From: Virgisporangium ochraceum
Lineage (GTDB): Bacteria > Actinomycetota > Actinomycetes > Mycobacteriales > Micromonosporaceae
Assembly: GCF_016863655.1 (NCBI RefSeq)
Contig: NZ_BOPH01000088.1
Coordinates: 124,001 to 188,000, forward strand
DNA: 64,000 bases
Reading direction: 5' to 3'
Shown: positions 33,993-43,182 of the stretch, in pieces
How positions within the stretch are numbered: position 1 is the first letter of the stretch
Layout of the letters: each line of letters opens with the position of its first letter
Notes under the pieces: generated by a model
What the model was told of the DNA's origin: nothing
Database searches by the model: none
What the model saw: the letters and a program-made list of their open reading frames with translations, nothing else
Translations under genes and position numbers: made by a program

Positions 33993-34296
33993 TCCGCTTC
34001 CCGGCTCTGCGCGCGCCTGCCCGCCGACGACCTCGGTGGACCCGCCATCCGCCTCCGGTCGGAACCGGTAGTCCCTCACCACGCGGTGTTCGACCACCGG
34101 GGCACTCAGGGAGGACTGGCACAGGAGGCGGGCCGAGAGCTCGCGTTCGGGCAGCGTGCGCGAGCGGAGCTCTCGCGTGATGGCCAGCTGACGTCGCGGC
34201 CGGGCCTACATGGAGTGCGCGGTGGACGATCGGTGTGCCGTGTTGGCGGCACTTGCCGGGCGGCAACGTGTCTCGTGGCGGCGATGCAGGACCAGG
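33993..34296 (+). other. Gene-poor interval
   Basis: About 300 bases between the permease stop and the converging PASTA lipoprotein gene. No supported gene, no clear terminator hairpin, and no repeat of the family found between 7.6 and 25.3 kb. Confidence 0.45.
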
Positions 34297-34743
34297 TCAG
34301 TTGTCGCTGTACTTCTTGACCGTAGCGACGATGAACGATCCGGCTGCGACCCGGCTTCCGGCCGGCGGATCCTGGGAGAGCACCACCCAGTTGGAGTCGA
34401 CGATCGGCAACCGGTTCGCGCCCGTCGCGTCGACGGCTGGCGATACGTGCAGGCCGGCTGCCCGCCAGGCGTCCTGCGCGGCCTGGTAGTTCATCCCGAC
34501 ACCATTCGGCACGGTGACGATGGCGGTGGTGGACGCGCCGGTCTGCGCTGTCCGCGCCGGCCCGGTCGCGGGAGTCGACTGTGCCGACTGTGCCGACTCT
34601 GCCGACTGGGTCGCAGTCACCGTCACGGTTGTCGCAGGTTGACCAGCCGCCGTCCCGGCATCAGCCGTTGGACCACACCCCGCCGGCCCGACCGCTACCA
34701 CAGCGAGCGCGGCGGTAAGCGCCCATGATCTACGCCGCACCAT
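34297..34743 (-). CDS. PASTA-domain lipoprotein
   Basis: A 148-aa predicted lipoprotein. Signal peptide with lipobox VGPAGC (Cys about residue 23), a Thr/Ser/Gln-rich linker (residues 30-72; QSAESAQSAQS), then one PASTA domain (about 75-145): VTVPNGVGMNYQAAQDAWRA, then VVLSQDPPAGSRVAAGS. PASTA domains bind peptidoglycan muropeptides or beta-lactams, normally on Ser/Thr kinases and PBPs; here it stands alone on the cell surface. ATG 34743 follows GGGAGGAAG. It is read in the same direction as the gene at 34813-36969 and may be its second cistron. Confidence 0.85.
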   Translation of the reverse strand: MVRRRSWALTAALAVVAVGPAGCGPTADAGTAAGQPATTVTVTATQSAESAQSAQSTPATGPARTAQTGASTTAIVTVPNGVGMNYQAAQDAWRAAGLHVSPAVDATGANRLPIVDSNWVVLSQDPPAGSRVAAGSFIVATVKKYSDN

Positions 34744-34812
34744 TCGACTTCCTCCCGATCACGATCAGCGTTCTCCACAACCCCTGACGGACCAGGAGTC
34801 GACATTTCCGGC

Positions 34813-36969
34813 TCAGCCGGTCCGTGTCAGCGTTGCCCAGACCGTCGGCGCGGTATCGCCGGCACCCGCGACGTAGAGCCTGCCGTCGGCGGTCGGGCGG
34901 ATCTCCAGTGGCACGTCGACCACGCACTGCCCGTTGACCGTGATGTGCTCGACGACCTCGACGCGGCTGCGTTGCGCGCGGCGCAGGGTCCAGGTGCCGG
35001 AGCATCCGAGGGCCGGGTACGAGACCGTGCCGATCTCCGCGTTGGTGGCGCCGGCGCGGACGACGACCGTCATCGAATACGGGCTTTGTGGGCTGCCCGG
35101 CTGGGTCATCTGGCCGGTCCAGGTGCCGACGTACCCGGCCGGCAGCTCGGGCATCGGCGTCGACGCGTCCCCGACGAGGTACGCGTCACCGAGGACGCCG
35201 TAGGCCGTCGACGAGGTCCCGCACTCACCGCCCACGCGGACCACCGCGAACCGTAGGTCGCGCACCGTGCTGACGTCGAGGTCGATCGGTGCGGGACGGG
35301 CCGGGGTGACGTCGCGGACGGCGAGTTCCCGGCCGTCCGCGGTGACGGTGACCCGCACGGTCAGCCCGGCGGGGGTGTGCGGCGCCAGGCCGACGGTTCC
35401 CTTGAGCCGGCGGTAGTCGCCCTCGATCCGGTACGCGAGGGTGGCCGGCTGGCCGCAGCCGACCCACGCGCCCGTCGACTGCGGGTAGGCGTGGCCGGCG
35501 ATCTCGGTCGAGGTGTGCCGGCCGCTCTCGCCGGCGGCGCCGGCGACGACGGCCGGGAACCGGTACAGGTGGATGCCGCCCTCGGCGCCGGCTCCCCACT
35601 TCGGGGCGCCGCGCCAGTGCACGGCGACGTCGACCAGGTCGGCCGCCGGGTTGTTGTCGACGATGAACAGGTCGGCGGCGGTCTGCGTCCACTTGGCGAT
35701 GTCGAGGGCACGCAGGACCCGGAGTGCCTTGACGGCGCGGCGGGCGTCGGGTGGGAGCCGGTCGGCGTCGTGGCTCCACAACCGTTGTCCGGACTGCTCG
35801 TCCGGATCGAAGCCCCAGAGCCGCACCTCGTGGGTGAGGGTGTCCTCGAGGCAGCCGGTCATCTGGTTGGCGGCCGCCACCGGGTCGCCGGTGAGGACCT
35901 GCCCGGTCGCGGAGAACATCCGTCCAAAGCACTCCAGCGTCCACAGTCCGAGCTGTTTGCCGTTGGCCAGCTTCAGGTCGGCGCCGGCCTCCCGGGCGAG
36001 CTCGACGGCCAGGTACATGAGCAGCGCGGTCGAGTCGCGTCGCACGTGACCCTCGATCGAGCCGTTCTCCGTCGCGACCGGGTCGTACTCGATGCGGGCG
36101 GACCCGGTCGGCATCAGCAGGAGCCGGCGGTTGCCGGTCCGGGCGAACAGCTCCGCCGCGATGCCGGACAGCCCGTCCTCCCACCGGGAGGGCGACGCGG
36201 CGGTGAACGGCTCGTCCAGCTCCAGCGCCACGGGGAAGCCGCGGTTGTTGGCGACGTTGAGGTAGAAGCCGTTCGTGGTGGCGCCGAGGCACGCGAACAG
36301 TTGGGCGTTGTCGTCCGGGACGGTGATGAACTGGCTGACCCACCCGGGTGGGGCATCGGTGCCGCAGCCGGGCTTCTCCGCGCGGTTGCCGAACACCTTC
36401 CAGGTCTGGTATTCGAGCCAGCTCGCCGGCCCGCTGGCGTCCGCGATGCGGTCGGCGATCCACGTCTTGACGGAGAAGGTCGGCAACGTCGCCGTGAGCC
36501 GTCCGCCGGCGGTGTCCACAGTGGTCTCGACCGGCAGCCACAGGCCAGCCAGCTCGTCGAAGGTGACCGCCAACGGCTGCGCGTCCGGCGGCAGCTTGGC
36601 GGCGGTGTACGGCATGGTGAAGGACACGGGCCGGCTCGGCTGGACGGAGGCGTCGATCGCCCACGCCGTGCCGTCCGGCTGCAGCGGGCCGAGCCGGTCG
36701 AGCTCATCGGGTCTGTTCAGCGCGAGCCGCACCTCGGTGCCCACCGGGAGCGCGTCGGCGGGGATGTCGAGCAGCGCGCCCCGCGGGTGCTCCAGCCGCA
36801 GCCCGTCGTCGGTGACCCGGCCCGCCACCACCGTGTCGGCGGCCCGGCCGGCCGAGGTGGCCCACCCCGTCCGGCCGTCTCCGACGGTGAGGACGTACAC
36901 CGCCGCGGCGACGAACGTGAGAAGGGCAGCCCCGACCGCGACAAGCACCCACCGCTGCCTGAAGATCAC
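34813..36969 (-). CDS. Membrane-anchored NPCBM-like surface protein (718 aa)
   Basis: A large single-pass protein. Signal-anchor helix at residues 8-29; a beta-rich region with LEHPRGALLDIPADALPVGT (about 57-76), a ZU5/prealbumin-like opening; then a long helical middle with paired cysteines. The end contains an NPCBM-like carbohydrate-binding module (YPQSTGAWVGCGQPATLAYR, then YRRLKGTVGLAPHT and RDLRFAVVRVGG) and a terminal beta-domain. Extracytoplasmic; probably binds glycans or peptidoglycan. GTG 36969 lies 6 nt after TAGCCT on the minus strand. Immediately upstream of the PASTA lipoprotein gene, which supports a cell-wall role. Confidence 0.75.
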   Translation of the reverse strand: MIFRQRWVLVAVGAALLTFVAAAVYVLTVGDGRTGWATSAGRAADTVVAGRVTDDGLRLEHPRGALLDIPADALPVGTEVRLALNRPDELDRLGPLQPDGTAWAIDASVQPSRPVSFTMPYTAAKLPPDAQPLAVTFDELAGLWLPVETTVDTAGGRLTATLPTFSVKTWIADRIADASGPASWLEYQTWKVFGNRAEKPGCGTDAPPGWVSQFITVPDDNAQLFACLGATTNGFYLNVANNRGFPVALELDEPFTAASPSRWEDGLSGIAAELFARTGNRRLLLMPTGSARIEYDPVATENGSIEGHVRRDSTALLMYLAVELAREAGADLKLANGKQLGLWTLECFGRMFSATGQVLTGDPVAAANQMTGCLEDTLTHEVRLWGFDPDEQSGQRLWSHDADRLPPDARRAVKALRVLRALDIAKWTQTAADLFIVDNNPAADLVDVAVHWRGAPKWGAGAEGGIHLYRFPAVVAGAAGESGRHTSTEIAGHAYPQSTGAWVGCGQPATLAYRIEGDYRRLKGTVGLAPHTPAGLTVRVTVTADGRELAVRDVTPARPAPIDLDVSTVRDLRFAVVRVGGECGTSSTAYGVLGDAYLVGDASTPMPELPAGYVGTWTGQMTQPGSPQSPYSMTVVVRAGATNAEIGTVSYPALGCSGTWTLRRAQRSRVEVVEHITVNGQCVVDVPLEIRPTADGRLYVAGAGDTAPTVWATLTRTG

Positions 36970-36975
36970 GGCGTG

Positions 36976-36981
36976 AGGCTA
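36976..36981 (-). promoter_or_regulatory. -10 box for leaderless NPCBM-protein gene
   Basis: Minus-strand TAGCCT, six bases before GTG 36969. Confidence 0.5.
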
Positions 36982-37151
36982 GGGCCACCGGGGTACGGCC
37001 CGGATCGTCGAAGGGTCTCCCTTCGGCGGCCCGTCACGGTGGGAGCCGGCGGCGGGCGGCCCCCAGCCACACCACGAACGGCGCACCGCGGGACCTGGTA
37101 GTCCGGGCGGGTCGGATCGACCGGGCAGTTCCATCGGACGGTCCGGCGCTG

Positions 37152-37838
37152 TCAGGTCCGGGTGCGTTGGCGGGCGGTTCGCCGTTTGTCGGTCTGGCGG
37201 CGTGCCTTGATGAGGCTGCCGCAGTCGTCCATGCTGCACCACCGGCGGCTGCGGTTCTTGGTGGCGTCGAGGAAGAGCCAGGAGCAGCCTTCGTCGGTGG
37301 GGCACTGCTTGATCCGGTCGAGCGGACCGTGGGTGAGCAGTTCCATCGCCGAGGCGACGACCGGCCACCAGGGTCGACCGAGCGGGTCCGCGGAGGCGCC
37401 ACCGGACGCGTCGCCGGACGCGTCGGCGGGGACCGCGGCGTCCCAGGTCCAGTCGAACCGGTCGGCGTGTGGCGCCAGCCGGCCGTGCCGTGTCGCGGTC
37501 GCGAACGCGCGGCCCAGCAGGTCGAGGTCCGCCGGGGTCGGCGTGGTGTCGTGGACGATCGCGGCGAACAGTCGGAACAGTCCCTCGCGCAGGTCGATGG
37601 CGGTCCGGAACGCGGCCTGCGCCGCCGAAGGCCGGGCAGCGGACGTGCGGAGCAGCGCGTCCGCGGTGGCCTCGTCGACGAGCCCGCCGTACCGCGCCCA
37701 CGTCACCAGGTCCGGATACCCGGTCAGCCACTCGCGGGACACCGGACCGGTCCGGGGTTCCACCGTGTTGATGAAGTCCAGGCACAGCGCCCCACCGTTG
37801 CGGACGAGTCCTTCCACGCCCACGGTCGCGTCGTTCAT
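37152..37838 (-). CDS. CGNR-type zinc-finger regulator (ABATE domain), variant finger
   Basis: A 228-aa regulator. The N-terminal ABATE region has LCLDFINTVEPRTG (about 20-33) and the LREGLFRLFAAIV helix. The C-terminal zinc finger has CPTDEGCSWLFLDATKNRSR then RWCSMDDCGSLIKARR. The usual last pair is CGNR; here it reads CGSL, so the finger core has drifted although all four cysteines remain. Members are putative stress-responsive transcription factors. ATG 37838 follows AGGTGG; GTG 37841 is possible. Two 22-bp direct repeats lie just upstream. Confidence 0.85.
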   Translation of the reverse strand: MNDATVGVEGLVRNGGALCLDFINTVEPRTGPVSREWLTGYPDLVTWARYGGLVDEATADALLRTSAARPSAAQAAFRTAIDLREGLFRLFAAIVHDTTPTPADLDLLGRAFATATRHGRLAPHADRFDWTWDAAVPADASGDASGGASADPLGRPWWPVVASAMELLTHGPLDRIKQCPTDEGCSWLFLDATKNRSRRWCSMDDCGSLIKARRQTDKRRTARQRTRT

Positions 37839-37851
37839 CACAGTCCACCTA

Positions 37852-37914
37852 CCACTAAAGGCTGTTTTACCGGCAGCACATCGAGTATGCTTCCACTAAA
37901 GCAAGGTTAGCCGG
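37852..37914 (+). promoter_or_regulatory. Direct-repeat operator in divergent promoter
   Basis: CCACTAAAGGCTGTTTTACCGG (given as positions 37852-37873) and its near copy at 37893-37914 share CCACTAAAG and a TTAnCCGG end, 41 bases apart (about four helical turns). They sit between the CGNR-type regulator gene and the small gene at 37932 and are a good candidate for autoregulation by the zinc-finger protein. Confidence 0.5.
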
Positions 37915-37931
37915 TAGTTCGAGGAGGGGCC

Positions 37932-38141
37932 ATGCACACCAACTACGCCGTCGGGCGGCTCGGCGTCGAGCTCACGCGGGAGGCGTCGCGGTCAGCGCTG
38001 CCGCACGCGCCGGTGACCGAGGACCGGCCCCCCGCGCCCGCCGCGTTCCGCGTCCGGATCGCCGGCGCCCTGCACCGGCTGGCCGACCGGATCGGCCCGG
38101 TCGACGCCCGGGCCGGCCACAGCCCGCTGCAGCACGTGTGA
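37932..38141 (+). CDS. Small hypothetical protein (69 aa)
   Basis: ATG 37932 follows a perfect GAGGAGGGG. The 69-aa product is Ala/Arg/Pro-rich and has an amphipathic segment (FRVRIAGALHRLADRIG). It is not recognised. It is divergent from the CGNR-type regulator gene across the direct repeats and is probably its target. Confidence 0.55.
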   Translation: MHTNYAVGRLGVELTREASRSALPHAPVTEDRPPAPAAFRVRIAGALHRLADRIGPVDARAGHSPLQHV

Positions 38142-38183
38142 CGGGAACGCGGCGTCGCGGGGAGGTGGCGACACGGGGACCGC

Positions 38184-38189
38184 TACCGT
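38184..38189 (+). promoter_or_regulatory. -10 box for leaderless 132-aa protein gene
   Basis: TACCGT, six bases before GTG 38196. Confidence 0.55.
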
Positions 38190-38195
38190 ATCGGC

Positions 38196-38594
38196 GTGGC
38201 TTCCGACGACAACGTGATCGGCGACGATCCGCTCGTCGACGGCATGGAACTGTCCATACGGCTACGGCGGGACTTCACGGTCACCGACGCGGGCCGCCTC
38301 CTGGCGACCGCACGGCGCGCCTACCGCGAGCTCAACCCGGGCGCGGGCGCCACCGAGGCCGACGAGATGGTGACCTGCGCGGCGGACGCGCTGTTCGTCA
38401 TCCTCGAACAGGCGGGCCTGCTCGGCGACGCCGTCGACGACCGGCTCGCCGGTCACTCCTCCGACGGGCTGGCGACCGGCGGGTGGCGGGCCCAGGTCGT
38501 GGTGGGCGAGCCGCACCCGCTGTCTCCCCGCCCCCGGGGCGACTGCCTACGCGGCGACGACGTCTTCGCGATCCCGCCCGGCAACGACGACTGA
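38196..38594 (+). CDS. Hypothetical protein (132 aa)
   Basis: A soluble 132-aa protein: MELSIRLRRDFTVTDAGRLL at the start, then an Ala-rich helix (TEADEMVTCAADALFVILEQ) and a Pro/Arg-rich end (PHPLSPRPRGDCLRGDD). No membrane segment or known motif. GTG 38196 is leaderless. A seven-base-stem hairpin follows at 38628-38647. Confidence 0.6.
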   Translation: MASDDNVIGDDPLVDGMELSIRLRRDFTVTDAGRLLATARRAYRELNPGAGATEADEMVTCAADALFVILEQAGLLGDAVDDRLAGHSSDGLATGGWRAQVVVGEPHPLSPRPRGDCLRGDDVFAIPPGNDD

Positions 38595-38627
38595 CGCGTG
38601 CGCTCGAGCACCGATAGACCGGCCCTC

Positions 38628-38647
38628 AACGGCCGGTGCGATCCTCG
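38628..38647 (+). terminator. Hairpin after the 132-aa protein gene
   Basis: ACCGGCC-CTCAAC-GGCCGGT, a perfect seven-base stem 34 bases after the stop. Confidence 0.5.
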
Positions 38648-38716
38648 GCCCGGAGCAGGCGTTCGGCCTCGAATGGGGTAGCCGAACGAATGCACTGTCT
38701 CTCCACTCCCTACCCG

Positions 38717-38722
38717 TAGCGT
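38717..38722 (+). promoter_or_regulatory. -10 box of the former cNMP/reductase gene
   Basis: TAGCGT, six bases before ATG 38729; the promoter appears intact although the gene is broken. Confidence 0.5.
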
Positions 38723-38728
38723 GCCCGC

Positions 38729-39925
38729 ATGGCTATCGGAGACGAAGGCCTCCTTGAGGGGGAGCAGTTCGACCGCCTGGCCCGCTACGGCACCGAGGAA
38801 TGGGCCGACGTGGGCCGACGCCTGTACTCCTCCGGCGACCCCACCTACGACCTCTACCCGCTACGCACCGCGACGGTCGAGGTAATCCGTGATATGACCG
38901 AGGTCGAACCCGAACATCTCGTCTACCGGCGCGGACCGGGCGAGTTCCTGGGAGAACTGAGCATCCTGACCGGCCAGCAGGTGTTCGCCACGGCGAAGGT
39001 CGTCGAGGCCGGGCTGGTCGTTCGGATCGGCGGTCCCGCGTTGCGGCGGGTGCTGGCCGAGCAGGTCGATATCGCAGACGTGCTGATCGAGACGTTCCGA
39101 GCGCGACGCGAGGTACTCCGGTCGGCGGCCGGCAGCGCCCTCGAGATCGTCGGTCGGACGAACCCCTGACCTGGTGGTGGTCGGTGCCGGACCGGCAGGT
39201 CTGGCCGCCGCGGTCTACGCCGCCTCCGAAGGGCTGGCGACCGTTCTCGTCGATGCCGGCGGGCTGGGCGGGCAGGCTGCCACGAGCGCGCGGATCGAGA
39301 ACTATCTCGGCTTTCCGCAGGGCATCGGTGGTGAGCAACTGACCCGGCTCGCGATGATCCAGGCACTCAAGTTCGGTGTCCACATCTCGTCACCGTGCCA
39401 GGTGACCGGTCTGGACATCGACGATCCGCAGCTTCCGGTCGTGGAGCTGAGGGATGGCACCCGTATCGCGACGCGAGCCGTGATCGCCGCCACAGGCGCG
39501 CGGTATCGCCGCCTCGACGTCCCTCGCCTGGCGGAGTTCGAGAAGGCCGGATGCATCCGGTACGCGGCCACGGAGCTGGACGTGCGCGGCTACGAGTCGT
39601 CGCCGGTGACCGTCGTCGGTGGCGCGACGCTGACGTCGATCGCCGTCCACGGCCACGACGGTCTGCGGGAGGACCTGGCATGCCGGGGACTTTCTGTTTC
39701 ATCGGCGCCGAGCCCGAGGCGGCCTGGCTGACCGGCATCGCCAAGGACGACAAGGGCTTCGTCCAGACCCGGATCCGTGAGCTCCCGCTTCCCTTCCAGA
39801 CCAGCGCCAAGCGGGTTTTCGCGGCGGGCGACCTCCGGGCCGGATCGATCAAGCGGGTCGCTGCCGCGGTCGGTGAGGGGGCGAGCGCGGTGTCCTCGGT
39901 GCACGCCGTGCTGGCAGGGCACTGA
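38729..39925 (+). pseudogene. cNMP-binding / thioredoxin-reductase fusion gene, multiply deleted
   Basis: Intact relatives have about 550 aa: a cyclic-nucleotide-binding domain, a linker, then a thioredoxin-reductase-like FAD/NADPH enzyme. Here the cNMP part is readable from 38729 (GPGEFLGELSILTGQQVFAT; LAEQVDIADVLIETFRARRE) but stops at TGA 39167-39169. The FAD part follows in another frame (VVGAGPAGLAAAVYAASEGL, then RIENYLGFPQGIGG) up to VTVVGGA near 39620. The NADPH domain is missing, and the end of the FAD domain (FCFIGAEPEAAWLTGI; RVFAAGDLRAGSIKRVAAAV) is read in a third frame to 39925. At least three lesions; no working enzyme can result. Confidence 0.85.
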
Positions 39926-39955
39926 GGACACCGCGTCGTCCGGCGCGCAGGCGCC

Positions 39956-40996
39956 TCAGCGCCTGGCGTACACGCCGCGGAGCAGACCCAGTAGCGGACG
40001 GTCGTTGAGGTCCAGCCACGCCTCGGTGTACTCGTGGCGGAGCAGGTAGGCGTTGTAGTAGCCGAACAGGGCGGCGGTTCCCTCGGCCCAGTACTCGTCT
40101 GGGCTCGACGACGTGTAGGAGTCCCTCCCGACGTACGTCGCGTTCGGGCCGCGCGCCATCAGCGTCTGCGTCACCGTGGTGCGCAGCGCCGGAGCGGTGG
40201 CGTAGGTCAGCACCGCGTGGCCCAGCTCGTGCACGAGGATGTGCCCGCGTCCGTTGGTCGGCACCCGGGTCGTCGTGGTGACCTCCTCCGCGCCGACCGA
40301 GACGGCCAGCCGGTTCGTGCCGGGGATCACGGTGCCGCCGGTTCCGCGCACGGCGTTCCATGGCCGGTCGTCGACGCAGCCCGGGATCTTCGCGCCGGGT
40401 GCGGCTCCCGGCGTCAGGTCGTCGCAGGTCATGCGGTTCCGGAGGTACCGCCAGGGCTCCAGGTCGGTGAGCGCGACGTTGACCGGGATCACGTGGACCT
40501 CCACGACCCGACCGCTGAGCTGGAGCCGGCTCGAGTTCGACAGGGACGCGAGCACCCGGTGCGCGAGTGCGCCCGCCTCGGGCACACCCACCCCCGTCGG
40601 CGTCGGCACGAAGCCGGCCAGGGAAGTGGCGTAGGTGAGGACCTTTCCGCCGAGGGCCCCGGTGATCCCCAGATCCCTGCCCTGGCTGCCGTACACGGCG
40701 CGCAGCGTGTAGGCGGTGCCCACGGCCGGCTGGACCTTCAGCGAGCCCTGCCTGGCGACGGTCGAGCCGTTGAGCTTGATGGATATCGGCGCGCAGCCGT
40801 CGGGCACGTCGGCGGTCCAGGTGATGGTGCTCCGGCCGTCACCTCCGAAAGGACTGCCGGTGCTGGTGAGCGTCGCGCGGGTCTGCGCGACGCAGGTGCC
40901 GGCGTTCGCGCCGGCCGGGGTGGCCGGCCCAGCGAACGTGAGCAGGGCGGCGGCAACCGTTGCCGCGCCTGCCGATCCGACCGTGCGGATGTTCAT
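39956..40996 (-). CDS. Secreted zinc peptidase candidate (HELGH)
   Basis: A 346-aa exported protein. Signal peptide to about residue 30 (MNIRTVGSAGAATVAAALLT, AGA), a beta-rich N-terminal half with two cysteines, then the zincin motif HILVHELGHAVLTYA (about residue 270) with its two His and Glu, and DEYWAEGTAALFGYYN, whose Glu may be the third zinc ligand. Probably a cell-surface or extracellular metallopeptidase of a gluzincin-like type. ATG 40996 follows GGAGGAACG. It is divergent from the RTX-like protein gene at 41177 with which it may share a promoter region. Confidence 0.75.
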   Translation of the reverse strand: MNIRTVGSAGAATVAAALLTFAGPATPAGANAGTCVAQTRATLTSTGSPFGGDGRSTITWTADVPDGCAPISIKLNGSTVARQGSLKVQPAVGTAYTLRAVYGSQGRDLGITGALGGKVLTYATSLAGFVPTPTGVGVPEAGALAHRVLASLSNSSRLQLSGRVVEVHVIPVNVALTDLEPWRYLRNRMTCDDLTPGAAPGAKIPGCVDDRPWNAVRGTGGTVIPGTNRLAVSVGAEEVTTTTRVPTNGRGHILVHELGHAVLTYATAPALRTTVTQTLMARGPNATYVGRDSYTSSSPDEYWAEGTAALFGYYNAYLLRHEYTEAWLDLNDRPLLGLLRGVYARR

Positions 40997-41176
40997 CGTT
41001 CCTCCAGGGTGTTGGGTTCCGGCGGGTCTACGGTGCCGACCCGGCCCGCGGTTCGCCGTGCGGCCTGTGTCGAGCGGCACAGCCCTCTCCGCGATCCGGC
41101 AGGGTCCGGCCGCACGTAGCTCCGGCGGTTGTCGACGGGACGCAGGCGCCCGCTGACGTGAACGGAAGGAACAGCA

Positions 41177-42175
41177 ATGAACGTACGTCCGACGGTGCGT
41201 CGGGTCCTGACCGCGGCGGGCCTGGCGGTCGGCGTCCTGACGGTGGCGGCACCGGCGCTGGCCGCGGCCGGAACCGGCGCGGGCACACCGCTGGTGGAGG
41301 TCTCGGGCAGTACCGGGGAGGTGAGCTTCGACGCCCGCGACAGTGCCAACCCCAACCGGGTGGAGGTGTGGGTCGAGGGGACCAGGGCCATCGTCCACGA
41401 CGCGAACAACCCGCTGAGCGCCGGATCCGGCTGCAAGCTGCTGGACCCGAACACGGCCCGCTGCGGATCCGACGTGACCCGGCTGCGGGTCGCCCTCGGC
41501 CCGGGCGACGACTTCCTCGTCCTGCGCAGTCCGCTGACGGGCAGCGCCGACGGCGGAGCCGGCAACGACAAGCTGACCGCGGCGGTCACCGGGCCGTCCA
41601 CGTCGCGGATGGCGTACTCCGGTGGGCCGGACCTCGACACCATCAGCTACGACGGCGCCGACTCCGGGGTCTTCGTGACGCTCGACGGGGACGACCGTGA
41701 CGGGCGGCGCTGGCGGGACCACGACAATGTCGCCGACGACATCGAGAAGGTGATGGGGAGCCGGTCGGCCGACGTCCTCACCGGCAACGACCTGCCCAAC
41801 ATGTTCGACGGCCTCGGCGGCGGCGACGAGATCCTCGGCCTCGGCGGAGCCGATGTGTTCGACGCCGGCGACACGACGAGCCGGTTCGACCGGTACGTCG
41901 GCGGCGAGGGCTTCGACAAGCTGACCTACAGCGCGCGGACCGTCCCCACCGCCGTGTACACCGTCGACGTGGGTCTGGGTCGCTACAGCGGCGACACCGA
42001 CCACTTCCTGGAGATCGAGTGGCTGATCCTCGGGTCGGCAGCGGACCAGGTCGACGCGTTCGGGGCCGGAGTGCGCCACGTCAACTGCGGCCCGGGGGCC
42101 GACGTCATCCGGGCGCCCCGCGCCGGGGGCACCCACGTCAACTGCGAAACCGTTCTGCCGCCGCTGAACGGCTGA
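41177..42175 (+). CDS. Secreted RTX-like calcium-binding protein
   Basis: A 332-aa exported protein; signal peptide residues 1-30 (ending LAAAG). The mature part has hemolysin-type, Gly/Asp-rich repeats: ADGGAGNDKLTA, SRSADVLTGNDLPNMFDGLG, GDEILGLGGADVFDAGD, and near the end CGPGADVIRAPR. These nonapeptide-like units bind calcium in a beta-roll. ATG 41177 follows GGAAGGAAC. No enzymatic domain is attached; it is probably structural or adhesive. Four cysteines may form two disulphides. Confidence 0.8.
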   Translation: MNVRPTVRRVLTAAGLAVGVLTVAAPALAAAGTGAGTPLVEVSGSTGEVSFDARDSANPNRVEVWVEGTRAIVHDANNPLSAGSGCKLLDPNTARCGSDVTRLRVALGPGDDFLVLRSPLTGSADGGAGNDKLTAAVTGPSTSRMAYSGGPDLDTISYDGADSGVFVTLDGDDRDGRRWRDHDNVADDIEKVMGSRSADVLTGNDLPNMFDGLGGGDEILGLGGADVFDAGDTTSRFDRYVGGEGFDKLTYSARTVPTAVYTVDVGLGRYSGDTDHFLEIEWLILGSAADQVDAFGAGVRHVNCGPGADVIRAPRAGGTHVNCETVLPPLNG

Positions 42176-42340
42176 GCCGGGCCCCGGGGTCCGCGCCCTC
42201 CGCGAGGGCAGGTGCGGCCTTTCCGCGCCACCGAACGGCCAGACTACGCAGCGCCACGGGTCGACGCACCCAGAGTCACGGTTCGCCTACCTTATGAAGC
42301 CTGCCGGCCCGGTCCGTTGCCGGCGTGGAAGGGAACCAAC

Positions 42341-43159
42341 GTGCGCATCCGAGTCATGGTCCTGGTGGCCGCTGTCCTGGCCGGGCTCCTGCCGGCCACC
42401 CCGGCCGCCGCCACCGCACCCGGAGGACGGGCGATGTGGCTCTGGAGCACCCCCGCGCCGGCCGAGGTGGTCGCCTGGGCGCAGGCTCACGACGTCCGGG
42501 AGATTCTGGCCTACACCCCGACGCAGCCGGACCTGGCGTGGTTGCGCGAGCTCCGCGCCAGGTCGGCCGCCGCCGGCATCTCGCTCGCCGCTCTCGGCGG
42601 CGACCCGTCCTGGACCACGCAGCACGCGGCCGCCGTCTCCTGGGCCCGCGCCGTGACGGCCACGGGACTGTTCGACGCACTGCACGTCGACGTCGAGCCG
42701 CACCTGCTCCCGGCCTGGAACACCGACCGGGCCGGCACCGCCACCAGGTATCTGGCGATGCTCGACAAGCTGAACGCGGCATCGTCGTTGCCGCTGGAGG
42801 CCGACGTCGCGTTCTGGTACGGCGAGGTGGCCCTGCCCAAGGGCACCGACCTCGCAACGCAGCTGCTCCGGCGGGTCGACGCGGTGACGGTGATGAGCTA
42901 CCGCGACACCGCCACCGGTCCCAACTCGGTGACCGCCGTCGGCGCCGACCTCCTCGCCAAGGGCAGCGCCGCGGGCAGGCCGGTGCGCCTGGGCACAGAG
43001 ACGCAGCCGCTCATCGAGTGCACCCACTGCACCTTCGCCGAGGAAGGCGCCGATGCCCTGGAGGAGACGCTGGCCGAGGTGACCGCGGAGGCCGGGTCCT
43101 ACCCGGCGTTCGCGGGGGTGGCCGTCCACCACTACGACTCCTGGCGCACCCTGGCCTGA
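42341..43159 (+). CDS. Secreted TIM-barrel glycosidase-like protein
   Basis: A 272-aa exported protein with signal peptide RIRVMVLVAAVLAGLLPATP (cleavage near AAATA). The body resembles glycoside-hydrolase-like barrels of the chitinase/DUF4434 sort: AMWLWSTPAPAEVVAWAQAH at strand 1, FDALHVDVEPHLLPAW with the strand-4 acidic pair, LEADVAFWYGE, DAVTVMSYRDTATGPN at strand 6 and FAGVAVHHYDSW at strand 8. The Asp/Glu in DVEP is the plausible catalytic residue. GTG 42341 follows AAGGGAACC. Its substrate is unknown but the position among other secreted proteins suggests polysaccharide or wall processing. Confidence 0.75.
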   Translation: MRIRVMVLVAAVLAGLLPATPAAATAPGGRAMWLWSTPAPAEVVAWAQAHDVREILAYTPTQPDLAWLRELRARSAAAGISLAALGGDPSWTTQHAAAVSWARAVTATGLFDALHVDVEPHLLPAWNTDRAGTATRYLAMLDKLNAASSLPLEADVAFWYGEVALPKGTDLATQLLRRVDAVTVMSYRDTATGPNSVTAVGADLLAKGSAAGRPVRLGTETQPLIECTHCTFAEEGADALEETLAEVTAEAGSYPAFAGVAVHHYDSWRTLA

Positions 43160-43182
43160 CCGGGGTCGTCAGGGGCGGCGGG

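Noticed and set aside
33993..34296. Transposase or kinase fragment between the permease and PASTA genes
   Set aside because: Several frames show Arg/Ser-rich text but no motif could be confirmed.
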